Origin: Thalassobacterium sedimentorum
GTDB lineage: Bacteria; Verrucomicrobiota; Verrucomicrobiia; Opitutales; Coraliomargaritaceae
Assembly: GCF_031127905.1 (NCBI RefSeq)
Contig: NZ_JARXIC010000021.1
Coordinates: forward strand, 1-64,000
Direction: 5' to 3'
DNA: 64,000 bases
Shown here: positions 7,000 through 15,389 of the stretch, one piece after another
Layout of the letters: each line of letters opens with the position of its first letter
How positions within the stretch are numbered: the stretch's first letter is position 1
The notes under the pieces: model-generated
Database searches by the model: none
What the model was told of the DNA's origin: nothing
What the model saw: only the letters and a program-made list of their open reading frames with translations
Made by a program: the position numbers and the translations under genes

Positions 7000-7010
7000 G
7001 GGGGGGGGGG
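7000..7010. repeat. Run of eleven G
   Basis: An 11-base G homopolymer lies in the 187-nt gap between the DUF3347 gene stop (7053) and the 29-bp motif of the next unit. Such tracts can slip during replication. This one is not inside a gene, and its length could also be a sequencing uncertainty. Confidence 0.6.
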
Positions 7011-7052
7011 CAAATGTCCCGGCCGCTCACGAGATGAGCCTGCTCGACCGCT

Positions 7053-7556
7053 CTACTTGCTTTTGCCCAGCGCGTCGATGTTTCCACAGCGCAGCATAGA
7101 CGCCCCTAAGTATGGATTTGAGATAACTGTGTCGGCTTGAATCCAAGATCCGCCTTCATTGCCAAAGGCCATTGGGCAGCGTGCGACATAGAGTAGGGTG
7201 CCCCTCTTAATGCCGACGTCTTCGACTAAACTTTGCATCTCGGTCGAGAGTTTCTGAAATGCTACGCGAGCGTGGTCGAGGTCATCTGCTTTCCTGAGTT
7301 TACTGGCAGCTCGTTTAATTTTAATGATAGATGGCTTCATGCTCAGAGCAGGCTGTAAATTCAATATCTTGGTATATTGAGTCGCCGCCGTTTGAGTCTC
7401 CGCGAAGTTGTCCGCCGCGAGTGCCTGTTGCACCTCGAAGTATTGCTCCATTAATTCCTCAACAAAATCGGGCTGTATTTCTTCCGAATGCGCAAACAGA
7501 TTGGAAGTTGCGAATAGGACAACGGCTATCGCCAGGATACATCTCTTAAATTTCAT
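7053..7556 (-). CDS. DUF3347-domain secreted protein
   Basis: A 167-residue protein with a signal peptide ending at about residue 22 (LFAHSEE). The mature part is the helical DUF3347 fold: an N-terminal helix pair (Y-F-E-V-Q-Q-A-L-A-A-D) and the C-terminal signature A-R-C-P-M-A-F, W-I-Q-A-D, S-N-P-Y-L-G-A-S-M-L-R-C-G. The conserved Cys-Pro-Met and Met-x-x-Cys pairs suit Cu(I) binding, and the family is commonly found in or fused to CusB. It overlaps the zinc-ribbon gene upstream by 11 nt, so both form one transcript with the lipoprotein gene. Paralogues lie at 9112-9699, 54663-55214 and at the C-terminus of CusB. The exact role is inference. Confidence 0.85.
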   Translation of the reverse strand: MKFKRCILAIAVVLFATSNLFAHSEEIQPDFVEELMEQYFEVQQALAADNFAETQTAATQYTKILNLQPALSMKPSIIKIKRAASKLRKADDLDHARVAFQKLSTEMQSLVEDVGIKRGTLLYVARCPMAFGNEGGSWIQADTVISNPYLGASMLRCGNIDALGKSK

Positions 7557-7770
7557 GTGTTGTTTTAGTTCTTTTGCTTTCTTGCAAGTGATGAAGCAAC
7601 TGACTGGCGTGTCTCTTTGCTAGATAGAAGCTTTTATGCTGATTGAATCGTTTTGCGCAGTAAGGGCAGCAGATCCGCACGAATTCCTCATGGACTTTTA
7701 TGCGCAGAAAGACGTCGCTGCGAAGGGGACGATCGCAGACTACACACTCTGTATTTTCATTCGCACACAC
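7546..7770 (-). CDS. Small cytoplasmic zinc-ribbon protein, 74 aa
   Basis: The product has C-V-V-C near residue 9 and C-C-P-Y-C near residue 34, then a basic helical tail (KRHASQLLHHLQESKRTK). There is no signal peptide. The paired CxxC motifs indicate a single structural zinc or copper site; the sequence resembles the ribbon used by many small metal-binding or regulatory proteins. It sits between the lipoprotein gene (8 nt upstream) and a DUF3347 gene that it overlaps by 11 nt, so it belongs to the copper operon that starts at 8132. The function is not known to me. Confidence 0.7.
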   Translation of the reverse strand: MCANENTECVVCDRPLRSDVFLRIKVHEEFVRICCPYCAKRFNQHKSFYLAKRHASQLLHHLQESKRTKTTHEI

Positions 7771-7778
7771 AAAATAGC

Positions 7779-8132
7779 TTACTGCTCAGCAGTCGTCATT
7801 TTCTTTGATTGGAATAACTCACATGAGTAAGGTCCAGTTTCACAAACAGAGCATTTGTGCTCAAATTTGCCTTCTTGAAACAAGGTCGTGAGCGCTCCTT
7901 GGCATCCAGGGCACTCATGCTGGAAGTATGCAGGCTCTCGGTATCCTTCATCGGCCCATTGCATATAGTATGATTCCGATGGTTGAACCAAGACAGACTT
8001 ACACTGAGGGCATGCCGTGCCAGCTTGACTGCCGGATACACTGGCGTTTTCTGAATGAGAGGTGCTGGCACATCCCGATAAAAAAGCAATCGAAGTGACT
8101 GCAAGTAGGCTGCTTATTAATACTTTATTCAT
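7779..8132 (-). CDS. Cys-rich lipoprotein
   Basis: A 117-residue lipoprotein with an N-terminal signal and lipobox L-S-G-C (Cys 21). The mature protein carries three CxxC pairs (C-P-Q-C near 41, C-P-G-C near 73 and C-S-V-C near 94) plus one more Cys, so it can bind about two metal ions at the membrane surface. It starts a three-gene unit (lipoprotein, zinc-ribbon protein, DUF3347 protein) and has the 29-bp promoter-like motif 41 nt upstream at 8174-8202. A role in periplasmic copper handling is inferred from composition and neighbours. Confidence 0.75.
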   Translation of the reverse strand: MNKVLISSLLAVTSIAFLSGCASTSHSENASVSGSQAGTACPQCKSVLVQPSESYYMQWADEGYREPAYFQHECPGCQGALTTLFQEGKFEHKCSVCETGPYSCELFQSKKMTTAEQ

Positions 8133-8173
8133 GATGAGGTCCGGTTTGTTTGATTGATTGTCTCTTCAACCCA

Positions 8174-8202
8174 TTAAACGCAGCTGATTGCCCGAACCCT
8201 CA
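8174..8202 (-). promoter_or_regulatory. 29-bp promoter-like motif, copy 2
   Basis: TTAAACGCAGCT-N8-GAACCCTCA on the plus strand, 41 nt upstream of the lipoprotein start. It lies between this unit and the stop of the YHS/DUF2231 gene (8211), so it would restart transcription inside the copper region. Confidence 0.65.
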
Positions 8203-8210
8203 TTAATTCC

Positions 8211-9020
8211 TCAGAAAGGATAGTTTTTTCCGTAGATCAATGTGCCTCCCAGATGGGCTGCAACTGGCACCAGGACAATCAGTATGAATGCAAGGCTTCG
8301 ATAAACATTTAAGGCGCGGGGAGACTTGAAGTTTGCCAGCAGCAAGGCGAGTAGCCCGATTGCTGCGATACTGGCGACCGAGACGCCAAGCCAGCGGTGC
8401 CACGTTAAAATATCTGCCAATTCGCCGCTGTAACTACTCTGACTTGCGGCAATCCAACCAAGCACTGCGGCCAGAATGGCCATCGAAGCGCCCGCTATAA
8501 AATTAAGTCTGGCGGCAAACCGCCACTTTTCGGATTTGAAGAAGAGGCTCATCGCTTCCAGCAATCCAGCAATGGGAAGCAGCGCTATTGGCAAATGAAC
8601 GGTTAATACGTGAAAATTTCCGAGTAATGCCAGCCAATGGCTACTTTTCGTATCATCAGTTGAACCATGGTCTGTGGCGTGGTCATGCCCACCGGCATCC
8701 TGATCGGCGTGGGACGATGCGTCTTCAATAGCCTGATTCTGTCCGTGATCGCGCTCAGTATCATCTGACGCCATGACTGCAGTCTCCCCATGGGACGCTG
8801 CCTGCATATCCAGGTTCGCCAAATAGGCTTCAGGGTCTGCATTGAATTTGCGAACACACTTTTTACAGCAAAATCCGATGGTTTTGCCTTTATATTCGGT
8901 CGTGTACCAAGATTCCGCCGGTTCCTCTGGAGTTACGGGGCACATCTTATTCACGGGCTCTGCTGCTGAGAGCCCTAGCGAACTAAAAAATAGAAAGAGT
9001 AGTGTGAGTCGTTGTATCAT
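8211..9020 (-). CDS. YHS-like metal-binding domain fused to DUF2231-type membrane domain
   Basis: A 269-residue membrane protein with a signal peptide (residues 1-20), then a YHS/TRASH-like domain (K-M-C-P-V-T-P and F-C-C-K-K-C-V-R-K-F, about residues 25-66), a His/Asp-rich linker (about 75-125, several D-H and H-D-H), and five predicted membrane helices from about residue 130. The membrane part resembles the DUF2231 family, which often accompanies cus and cop genes. The extracytoplasmic Cys and His ligands point to copper sensing or delivery; this is inference. It lies downstream of the CusCBA/DUF3347 series with a terminator-like repeat in between. Confidence 0.75.
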   Translation of the reverse strand: MIQRLTLLFLFFSSLGLSAAEPVNKMCPVTPEEPAESWYTTEYKGKTIGFCCKKCVRKFNADPEAYLANLDMQAASHGETAVMASDDTERDHGQNQAIEDASSHADQDAGGHDHATDHGSTDDTKSSHWLALLGNFHVLTVHLPIALLPIAGLLEAMSLFFKSEKWRFAARLNFIAGASMAILAAVLGWIAASQSSYSGELADILTWHRWLGVSVASIAAIGLLALLLANFKSPRALNVYRSLAFILIVLVPVAAHLGGTLIYGKNYPF

Positions 9021-9050
9021 GCAATGGATGAGAATGGCTTAAAAGGTCTC

Positions 9051-9088
9051 CGGCACCCCATACGCAATCGGTAGTCGCTTGGGTGCCG
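9051..9088 (-). terminator. Possible terminator after the DUF3347 gene
   Basis: CGGCACCC and GGGTGCCG pair over 8 bp with a 22-nt loop. On the minus strand the stem is followed by GAGACCTTTT. It lies 23 nt past the stop of the 9112-9699 gene, at the probable end of the CusCBA transcript. Confidence 0.5.
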
Positions 9089-9111
9089 AAGACGATTAAG
9101 TCATTTTTCAA

Positions 9112-9699
9112 TTAGTGAGAGTGCCCGGAATGGTCTTCTTGCATGGCTTTGCCACCATGCCCCGAGTGATCCATTGTTCCACCGTGTGCGGAGTGATCCA
9201 TTTCACCTGCGATTTGTTCTTTGATGCTTCCGCAGCGAAGCATCATCGAGCCATAGTAAGGGTTGGCTACGGTTTTGTCGGCTTGAATCCACTGACCACC
9301 GTTGCCATCAAATGCCATCGGGCAAAAGGCGGTGAAGAGCGGGGTGTTCTTGGTCACGCCGACATGCTGGATTAGAGACATCATTTGACGGGAGATATCG
9401 AGAAACGCAGTTCTTGCGACTTTTATGTCGGACGCTGAGGAAATGGTCTTTGCGGGGACTCTCAGATCGGCTGCTTCTTCGTGAGCTTCACCTTCGTGAG
9501 GTGCCTTTTCCATCGCTTTGAGAAAAGTTTGGGCTCCGACTTGAGCGGCTTTCAGGTCATCCCCCGCCAGAGCTTGTTGAATGCTAAGGTAAGGGGCGAC
9601 GAGTGTATCCACGAACTGTGGCTTGAAGGCATCGCTGTGCGCTTGGAGCGCGGATACGCTGATAAGAAGCCCGAGGGCAAGCTGTAGTATTTTTTTCAT
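9112..9699 (-). CDS. DUF3347 protein with His-rich C-terminus
   Basis: A 195-residue secreted protein. The signal peptide is MKKILQLALGLLISVSALQA; the DUF3347 core follows, with A-F-C-P-M-A-F, W-I-Q-A-D and N-P-Y-Y-G-S-M-M-L-R-C-G. The tail is rich in D-H-S-x-H-G repeats and Met, a typical Cu(I)/Cu(II) ligand set. The reading frame continues upstream to 9846 inside cusA, but the signal peptide and its position 4 nt after the cusA stop fix the start at 9699. It is the last gene of the cusC-cusB-cusA series and probably serves as periplasmic copper carrier to the pump. DUF3347 function in general is poorly defined. Confidence 0.85.
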   Translation of the reverse strand: MKKILQLALGLLISVSALQAHSDAFKPQFVDTLVAPYLSIQQALAGDDLKAAQVGAQTFLKAMEKAPHEGEAHEEAADLRVPAKTISSASDIKVARTAFLDISRQMMSLIQHVGVTKNTPLFTAFCPMAFDGNGGQWIQADKTVANPYYGSMMLRCGSIKEQIAGEMDHSAHGGTMDHSGHGGKAMQEDHSGHSH

Positions 9700-9703
9700 A
9701 GTA

Positions 9704-12700
9704 TTATTGATTTTTATTGGATGTGAATCGGTGGGATATTTCTGCCAGTCCGCAATAAAGCACGGGCACGACAAAAATGGTGATAATGGCGAGCAACATG
9801 CCGCCAAAGGATGGGATGGCCATTGGCACCATGATGTCGGAGCCACGCCCGACAGAGGTCAGGACAGGAAGCAGAGCCAGGATTGTGGTGGCACTGGTCA
9901 TCATCGCCGGTCTTACACGGCGGTCGCCTGCTTCGACTGTAGCGGCGCGGATTTCCGCGATCGTTTTCGGATTTTTCTCGCGGAAGATTTGCTGTAGATA
10001 GGTGCAAACGATCACACCGTTATCCGTAGCAATTCCGAAGAGTGCTAGGAACCCAACCCAAACGGCCACGCTGAGGTTAATGGTGCCCATTTGAAACAGC
10101 TCCCGAATATTGTGCCCAAAGAGGTCGATGTTGAGAAACCATGGTTGTCCATAGAGCCAGAGCATGATGAAACCACCCGACCAGGCGAAGAGGATACCGG
10201 AGAAGACGAGGATCGTCGTCGATATACGCTTGAACTGGAAATAGAGAATTAGCCAGATAGCGAAGAGTGCAATCGGTAGCACCACACGTAGCTTCTTCTC
10301 CGCCCGCACTTGATTTTCGTAGCTGCCAGTAAACTTGTAGCTGACACCAGCAGGAATATTTAGCTCACCGCTTTCGATCTTCTGTTGTAGGAAGTCTTGA
10401 GCCTGTTCAACCACTTCGACTTCGGCATAGCCGTCTTGCTTATCAAAAATGACGTAACCGACTAAGAAGGTATCCTCACTTTTTATCACTTGAGGGCCTC
10501 TTAGGTAATTCATAGTCGCTAGTTCGCCTAGCGGTATCTGAGTGCCGTCTGGCGCTGCGACCAGAATACTCTCGATGGACTCGATGTTGTCGCGAAGTTC
10601 ACGCATGTAGCGCACACGCACTGGATAGCGCTCGCGGCCTTCGACGGTCTGGGTGATCGGCTTGCCGCCGACGGCGACTTCGATCACGTCCTGAACCATT
10701 TTTATCTTGATGCCGTAGCGAGCGATGGCGTCGCGGTCGATGTCGATTTCCAAATACGGCTTACCGACAATACGGTCGGCCAGCACGGCTTCGGCTTTGA
10801 TCGAGGGGACTTGTTTCAAAAAGCCCTCCACATCCAGCGCTACCTTCTCCAGCGTCTCCAGATCGGGACCATACACTTTGAGCCCCATCGGTGCCCGCAT
10901 GCCACTTTGCAACATCACGATGCGAGCGGCAATTGGTTGCAGCTTTGGTGCGGAGGTGGTTCCCGGCACCTTTGCCGCCTTGACGATTTCGTCCCAAATA
11001 TCATCTGGACTGTTGATTTCGTCACGCCATTGGCGGAAGGGACGACCGTCCTCATCGGGAATCAGTTCATCATTCGCATCGCGTTGAAATTCGTCTTTGG
11101 CTCTATCATAGGCATAGGTCAGAATACGCCCGTCATCGTCGGTGATATACTCGGACTTATAGCTAATAATCGTCTCGATCATGGAGATCGGAGCGGGATC
11201 GAGCGGACTTTCCACACGCCCCAGCTTACCCACCGCACTATCGACTTCGGGAATGGCATTGATCGCCATATCCTGCTTGCTCAAAACATCCATCACTTCG
11301 CCAATCGAAGCATGCGGCATCGTGGTCGGCATGAGTAGATAGGAACCTTCATCGAGATCCGGCATAAACTCTTTGCCTAGTCCGGGGACAGCATGTGCCA
11401 TTTTTATATATGGCTTCGAGTTTTGGACTGATTCGGGCAACCAGCCGAAGAGACTTCCGAAACCGAGCCAAACGGCGAAACCAAATACAATAATCAAGGT
11501 GCTGAAGCCTAGAAAGAGCATCTTAAGATGCAGTAGGAATGCCAGGATACGTGCGTAAAAGCGGATGAATATATAGAAGAAGCCAAGCAGTCCACCTACG
11601 GTAATGAGAACGAACAAAATGTTGTGCAGATGCTGTTCAGGGCCTAGTGGCTTCCAGTCGGCTGCTAGCCAAAAAGCGACTAAAATCGCGACGAAGAAAT
11701 TGAAGGTGAACAATGTTCCGCGTTGGATCTTTTCGGGGATCTTTGGGCTGCTCAAATGGAATGCGGCAATGGCAACGGCCAGCACGCCCAACCACCAAGG
11801 AAACCAACTGACAAAGATCGCGGAAAACAAGCCAATGACTCCGATGCCACCCCACAGCCCAATCTTGGCCAGATGTGATTTATAACGACCAGCGATAAAC
11901 CAGTGTGCCAGTGGTGGAATAATGGTTAGGGCGACGACGATCGAACCAATCAGTGCAAAGGTCTTGGTGTAAGCCAATGGGCGGAATAATTTACCCTCTG
12001 CGGCCTCCATCGTGAACACTGGAAGGAAGCTAATTACGGTGGTCAGCACCGCCGTGACCACTGCGCTGGCCACTTCAGTGCAGGCCCGATAGACGACTTC
12101 TAATCGACTCTCCTCGGGCGGTGCATCGTCGAGGTGCTTGAGTATATTTTCGATCAGAACGACGCCCATATCGACAATCGTGCCGATGGCGATCGCGATA
12201 CCAGAAAGTGCAACGACATTGGCATCCACACCAAAGATTTTCATACCAATAAAGGCAAAGAGCACCGCCAATGGAAGCACACCGGAAATCAGCGAAGCAC
12301 TGCGCAGGTGCATAACCATAAGCACCACGACAATAATTGTAACGAGTATCTGTTGGCGCACCGCATCTTCGAGGGTGCCGAGTGTTTCATAGATCAGTCC
12401 AGTGCGGTCGTAGAAGGGGACGATCTCCACTTGGCTTAAAGTTCCGTCCTCAAGAGTTTTCTTGGGCAAACCGGACGAGATTTCGGCAATCTTAGCTTTG
12501 ACGCGTTTGATGACGGCCAGCGGATTCTCACCGTAGCGGGTGACGACCACGCCTCCCACTGCCTCAGCTCCTGCCTTGTCGAGTGCACCGCGGCGTAGGG
12601 CAGGGCCGTATTCGATTTCTGCAATTTCTTCGAGAGTGATCGGCACGTTGTTGCGCTGTGTGATGACGGTCTTACGCAGATCGTCCAGATTCTCAATAAA

Positions 12701-13480
12701 ACCGAGTCCTCGGATTACGTATTCGACCGCATTGATCTCAATCGTCCGCGCACCGACATCCAAATTGCTGCCGCGCACAGCAGCGAAGACCTCGTGCAGG
12801 GCGATATTATAGGTCCGTAAGGCATCAGGATCGACATCAACTTGATACTCCTTGACGTAACCGCCGATGGAGGCGACTTCCGCCACACCATCCACACCCT
12901 GAAGTGCGTAGCGGACATACCAATCCTGGGTGCTGCGGAGTTCGTCCAAGTCCCAGCCGCCGGTCGGCTCACCTTCGGGATCCATGCCTTCGAGCGTATA
13001 CCAATAGACTTGTCCGAGTGCAGTGGCATCTGGCCCCAGTTGAGGCGAGACCCCCTGTGGCAAGGTGCCTGTCGGCAGGCTATTCAGTTTTTCAAGTATG
13101 CGGCTACGGGTCCAGTAGAACTCGGCATCGTCTTTGAAGATGATATAGATCGAAGAGAAACCGAACATCGAATAACTACGGATCGTCTTGACCTCGGGGA
13201 GGCCAAGTAGCGCCGTCGTCATCGGATACGTGATCTGATCTTCGATATCCTGTGGCGAACGCCCCATCCATTCGGTGAAAACAATCTGTTGGTTTTCGCC
13301 GATGTCGGGAATCGCATCGACCGGAACCGGATCACGGGGCAGCAGGTCCGACTCCCAATCAAAGGGGGCGACAGCGATGCCCCATATGATCAGGACAACC
13401 GTGAAGAGAATGACGACCAGTTTGTTTTCCAGACAGAAACGAATCAGGCCGTTGATTGGATTAGATGAATTATTGGCCAT
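9704..13480 (-). CDS. cusA: CusA-type heavy-metal efflux RND transporter with extra membrane insert
   Basis: Inner-membrane proton-driven pump of the HME-RND family that exports Cu(I)/Ag(I) with CusB and a TolC-like channel. The ATG at 13480 overlaps the cusB stop by 11 nt; the frame to 13531 lies inside cusB. RND marks include the porter strand V-D-A-I-P-D-I-G-E-N-Q and the TM4 segment GIAIAIGTIVDMGVVLIEN. At 1258 residues it is about 200 longer than E. coli CusA. The middle carries a hydrophobic block with about six extra membrane helices (near residues 540-690), and the second porter region has an Asp-rich insert around D-D-D-G-R-I-L-T-Y. Similar long CusA forms are known in Bacteroidota-type cus loci. 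Confidence 0.95.
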   Translation of the reverse strand: MANNSSNPINGLIRFCLENKLVVILFTVVLIIWGIAVAPFDWESDLLPRDPVPVDAIPDIGENQQIVFTEWMGRSPQDIEDQITYPMTTALLGLPEVKTIRSYSMFGFSSIYIIFKDDAEFYWTRSRILEKLNSLPTGTLPQGVSPQLGPDATALGQVYWYTLEGMDPEGEPTGGWDLDELRSTQDWYVRYALQGVDGVAEVASIGGYVKEYQVDVDPDALRTYNIALHEVFAAVRGSNLDVGARTIEINAVEYVIRGLGFIENLDDLRKTVITQRNNVPITLEEIAEIEYGPALRRGALDKAGAEAVGGVVVTRYGENPLAVIKRVKAKIAEISSGLPKKTLEDGTLSQVEIVPFYDRTGLIYETLGTLEDAVRQQILVTIIVVVLMVMHLRSASLISGVLPLAVLFAFIGMKIFGVDANVVALSGIAIAIGTIVDMGVVLIENILKHLDDAPPEESRLEVVYRACTEVASAVVTAVLTTVISFLPVFTMEAAEGKLFRPLAYTKTFALIGSIVVALTIIPPLAHWFIAGRYKSHLAKIGLWGGIGVIGLFSAIFVSWFPWWLGVLAVAIAAFHLSSPKIPEKIQRGTLFTFNFFVAILVAFWLAADWKPLGPEQHLHNILFVLITVGGLLGFFYIFIRFYARILAFLLHLKMLFLGFSTLIIVFGFAVWLGFGSLFGWLPESVQNSKPYIKMAHAVPGLGKEFMPDLDEGSYLLMPTTMPHASIGEVMDVLSKQDMAINAIPEVDSAVGKLGRVESPLDPAPISMIETIISYKSEYITDDDGRILTYAYDRAKDEFQRDANDELIPDEDGRPFRQWRDEINSPDDIWDEIVKAAKVPGTTSAPKLQPIAARIVMLQSGMRAPMGLKVYGPDLETLEKVALDVEGFLKQVPSIKAEAVLADRIVGKPYLEIDIDRDAIARYGIKIKMVQDVIEVAVGGKPITQTVEGRERYPVRVRYMRELRDNIESIESILVAAPDGTQIPLGELATMNYLRGPQVIKSEDTFLVGYVIFDKQDGYAEVEVVEQAQDFLQQKIESGELNIPAGVSYKFTGSYENQVRAEKKLRVVLPIALFAIWLILYFQFKRISTTILVFSGILFAWSGGFIMLWLYGQPWFLNIDLFGHNIRELFQMGTINLSVAVWVGFLALFGIATDNGVIVCTYLQQIFREKNPKTIAEIRAATVEAGDRRVRPAMMTSATTILALLPVLTSVGRGSDIMVPMAIPSFGGMLLAIITIFVVPVLYCGLAEISHRFTSNKNQ

Positions 13481-15389
13481 GGTTTTCGTGTCCGCTTTCG
13501 GTTGCTGTAATTGTTTCTTTAACTTCGCCACACTTGATCATCATGGCTCCGAAGTATGGGTTTTGTAGCGGCTTACTGGCTTGTAGCCAATCCGCGCCCT
13601 GGTTGTCATTTGCCATCGGGCAATGAATAACGTAAAAGTCGCTATCTAATGACGCGGGATCTGCCTTAGCGGCTGCAATCAGCGCATTCGAGAGTGTCTT
13701 GAAGTGGGGGATGCGGAATGCGTCGAGCGTTTCTGCGGCTAGCATATCATGCAAGAGTGCAGGAAGATCTCCGCTATGCCCCGTTACCTTCATCATGGCT
13801 TTGGCTTGTGCTTTGGCAGCATCGAGATCGTCACCTGCTAGGGCGGACTGCATCGTTAAGTAGGGTGCGATTAGCTGTGGCGCAACGTCGCCCTCGATTT
13901 CTAACATGACCATGCCCTCGTGTTGCGATTGACCGCCAGCAGACGCATCGCCTCCATGATTATGCCCAGGAGTCGGGCCACCGCCTTCAGGGTTCATCAT
14001 GCTGGGTTTGGCTTGGATTTGCAGGGCACTGTCAATTTTGAAGGCTCCGTTCGTGACGACTCTTTCACCAGCATCGAGTCCAGAAATGACAAGGAAGTGG
14101 TTACCTGCTCGGGGCCCTAGGACAATTTCACGCCCCTCATATGTCGGCCGTTCCGTATTGGGTTTTTCCACATAGACAACCGCTCGTTTTCCAGTGCGGA
14201 GAACTGCTGAGGTAGGAACGATGATCGGTGCAGCTTCTGTGGCGTTATCAACGTAACCGAGTTCTTCTGCGCGAACGAGATCCATGCCGCAGACATCGCA
14301 TTGACCTGGGCCGTCCTTTACGATTTCTGGGTGCATCGGGCTGATCCATTTGCCAGCTAGTTCGGGTGCGTATACCTTGCCGTCTTCCGCTAAGCGTGAA
14401 GCTATTATGCCGCGCACAAACATTCCCGGCTTCAGTTTTGACTCAGGGTTCGGCACATTCACACGGATCGGTACAGTACGTGTCTTCCGGTTTACTTCCG
14501 GCTCAATAAAGGCAACTTGTCCGTGAAAGGTTTCACCTGGAATCGCTTCAACAGAAAAAGAGACGTCCTGACCATAGCGGAGCCATGGCAGGTCTGACTC
14601 GTAGGCATCCAGATATGCCCAGAGACGACTTAGATCCACGATCTTAAAAAGTGACTCTCCCGTCTTTACGTAATCGCCTTCTTTCACGTGCTTTGCCACG
14701 ACGACACCTCCGATGGGTGCTTTAAGGATAAAATGATCTTTCGCTTCGCCGCTCTCAATAATGGCGTCGATCTGCTCTGGAACGAGATCCCACAGCCGGA
14801 GCTTATCGCGGGCAGCGCGGGTGATCGAGCTATTTGGGTCGGAGCGGTATGAAGTCAGTAATTCACGCTGAGCGGAAAGCAGGTCGGGACTATACACTTT
14901 GGCGAGATGATCCCCCTTAGCGACAGGTATGCCGGTGAAGTTAACAAACAGCTCATCAATCCGGGCAGGGAAACGAGCGGTCAGCGACTTCTCCAATGTT
15001 TCATCGTAGTCGAGTTTTCCGACTAAGCGAATTTCAGCCTCCGGATAGTCTTTAAGGACGGCGGTGGTTTGGATGTCCGCCAAGGCTCGTGAACTCTTGC
15101 TCATGCTCAAAGTGCGCGGGCCATCGTCGGCTCCAGAATCATTTTCGAGTGGGATCAGATCCATACCGCAAATCGGGCAGTCGCCCGGCTCGGGCTGCTG
15201 AATTTGAGGGTGCATGGAGCAAGTCCAAATCGTTGGTTCGGCGGCGTCCGCCGATTCCGAAGATGCCGATCCCTCGGCACCATGGTTATGGCTCTCGGGG
15301 CTGGTCTGTGTCAGACGGCCAACTCCGATTCCAATGACGAGTGCTGCCACCGCAGTGCCAGTTATGGTTAAAATTAGTTTCTTATTCAT
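13470..15389 (-). CDS. cusB: CusB-type periplasmic adaptor with two HMBD and a C-terminal DUF3347 domain
   Basis: A 639-residue membrane fusion protein linking CusA to the outer-membrane channel. In order: an N-terminal anchor (5-25), a heavy-metal-binding domain (W-T-C-S-M-H-P, C-P-I-C-G-M-D-L, about 55-82), the hairpin, lipoyl and beta-barrel domains, a second HMBD inserted near residue 345 (W-I-S-P-M-H-P, C-D-V-C-G-M-D-L), the membrane-proximal domain, a His/Gly linker and a complete DUF3347 domain (about 495-630, C-P-M-A-N-D, N-P-Y-F-G-A-M-M-I-K-C-G). Its start overlaps the upstream channel gene by 8 nt and its stop overlaps cusA. Three metal-loading modules on one adaptor is an elaborate form of the family. 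Confidence 0.95.
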   Translation of the reverse strand: MNKKLILTITGTAVAALVIGIGVGRLTQTSPESHNHGAEGSASSESADAAEPTIWTCSMHPQIQQPEPGDCPICGMDLIPLENDSGADDGPRTLSMSKSSRALADIQTTAVLKDYPEAEIRLVGKLDYDETLEKSLTARFPARIDELFVNFTGIPVAKGDHLAKVYSPDLLSAQRELLTSYRSDPNSSITRAARDKLRLWDLVPEQIDAIIESGEAKDHFILKAPIGGVVVAKHVKEGDYVKTGESLFKIVDLSRLWAYLDAYESDLPWLRYGQDVSFSVEAIPGETFHGQVAFIEPEVNRKTRTVPIRVNVPNPESKLKPGMFVRGIIASRLAEDGKVYAPELAGKWISPMHPEIVKDGPGQCDVCGMDLVRAEELGYVDNATEAAPIIVPTSAVLRTGKRAVVYVEKPNTERPTYEGREIVLGPRAGNHFLVISGLDAGERVVTNGAFKIDSALQIQAKPSMMNPEGGGPTPGHNHGGDASAGGQSQHEGMVMLEIEGDVAPQLIAPYLTMQSALAGDDLDAAKAQAKAMMKVTGHSGDLPALLHDMLAAETLDAFRIPHFKTLSNALIAAAKADPASLDSDFYVIHCPMANDNQGADWLQASKPLQNPYFGAMMIKCGEVKETITATESGHENHGQ

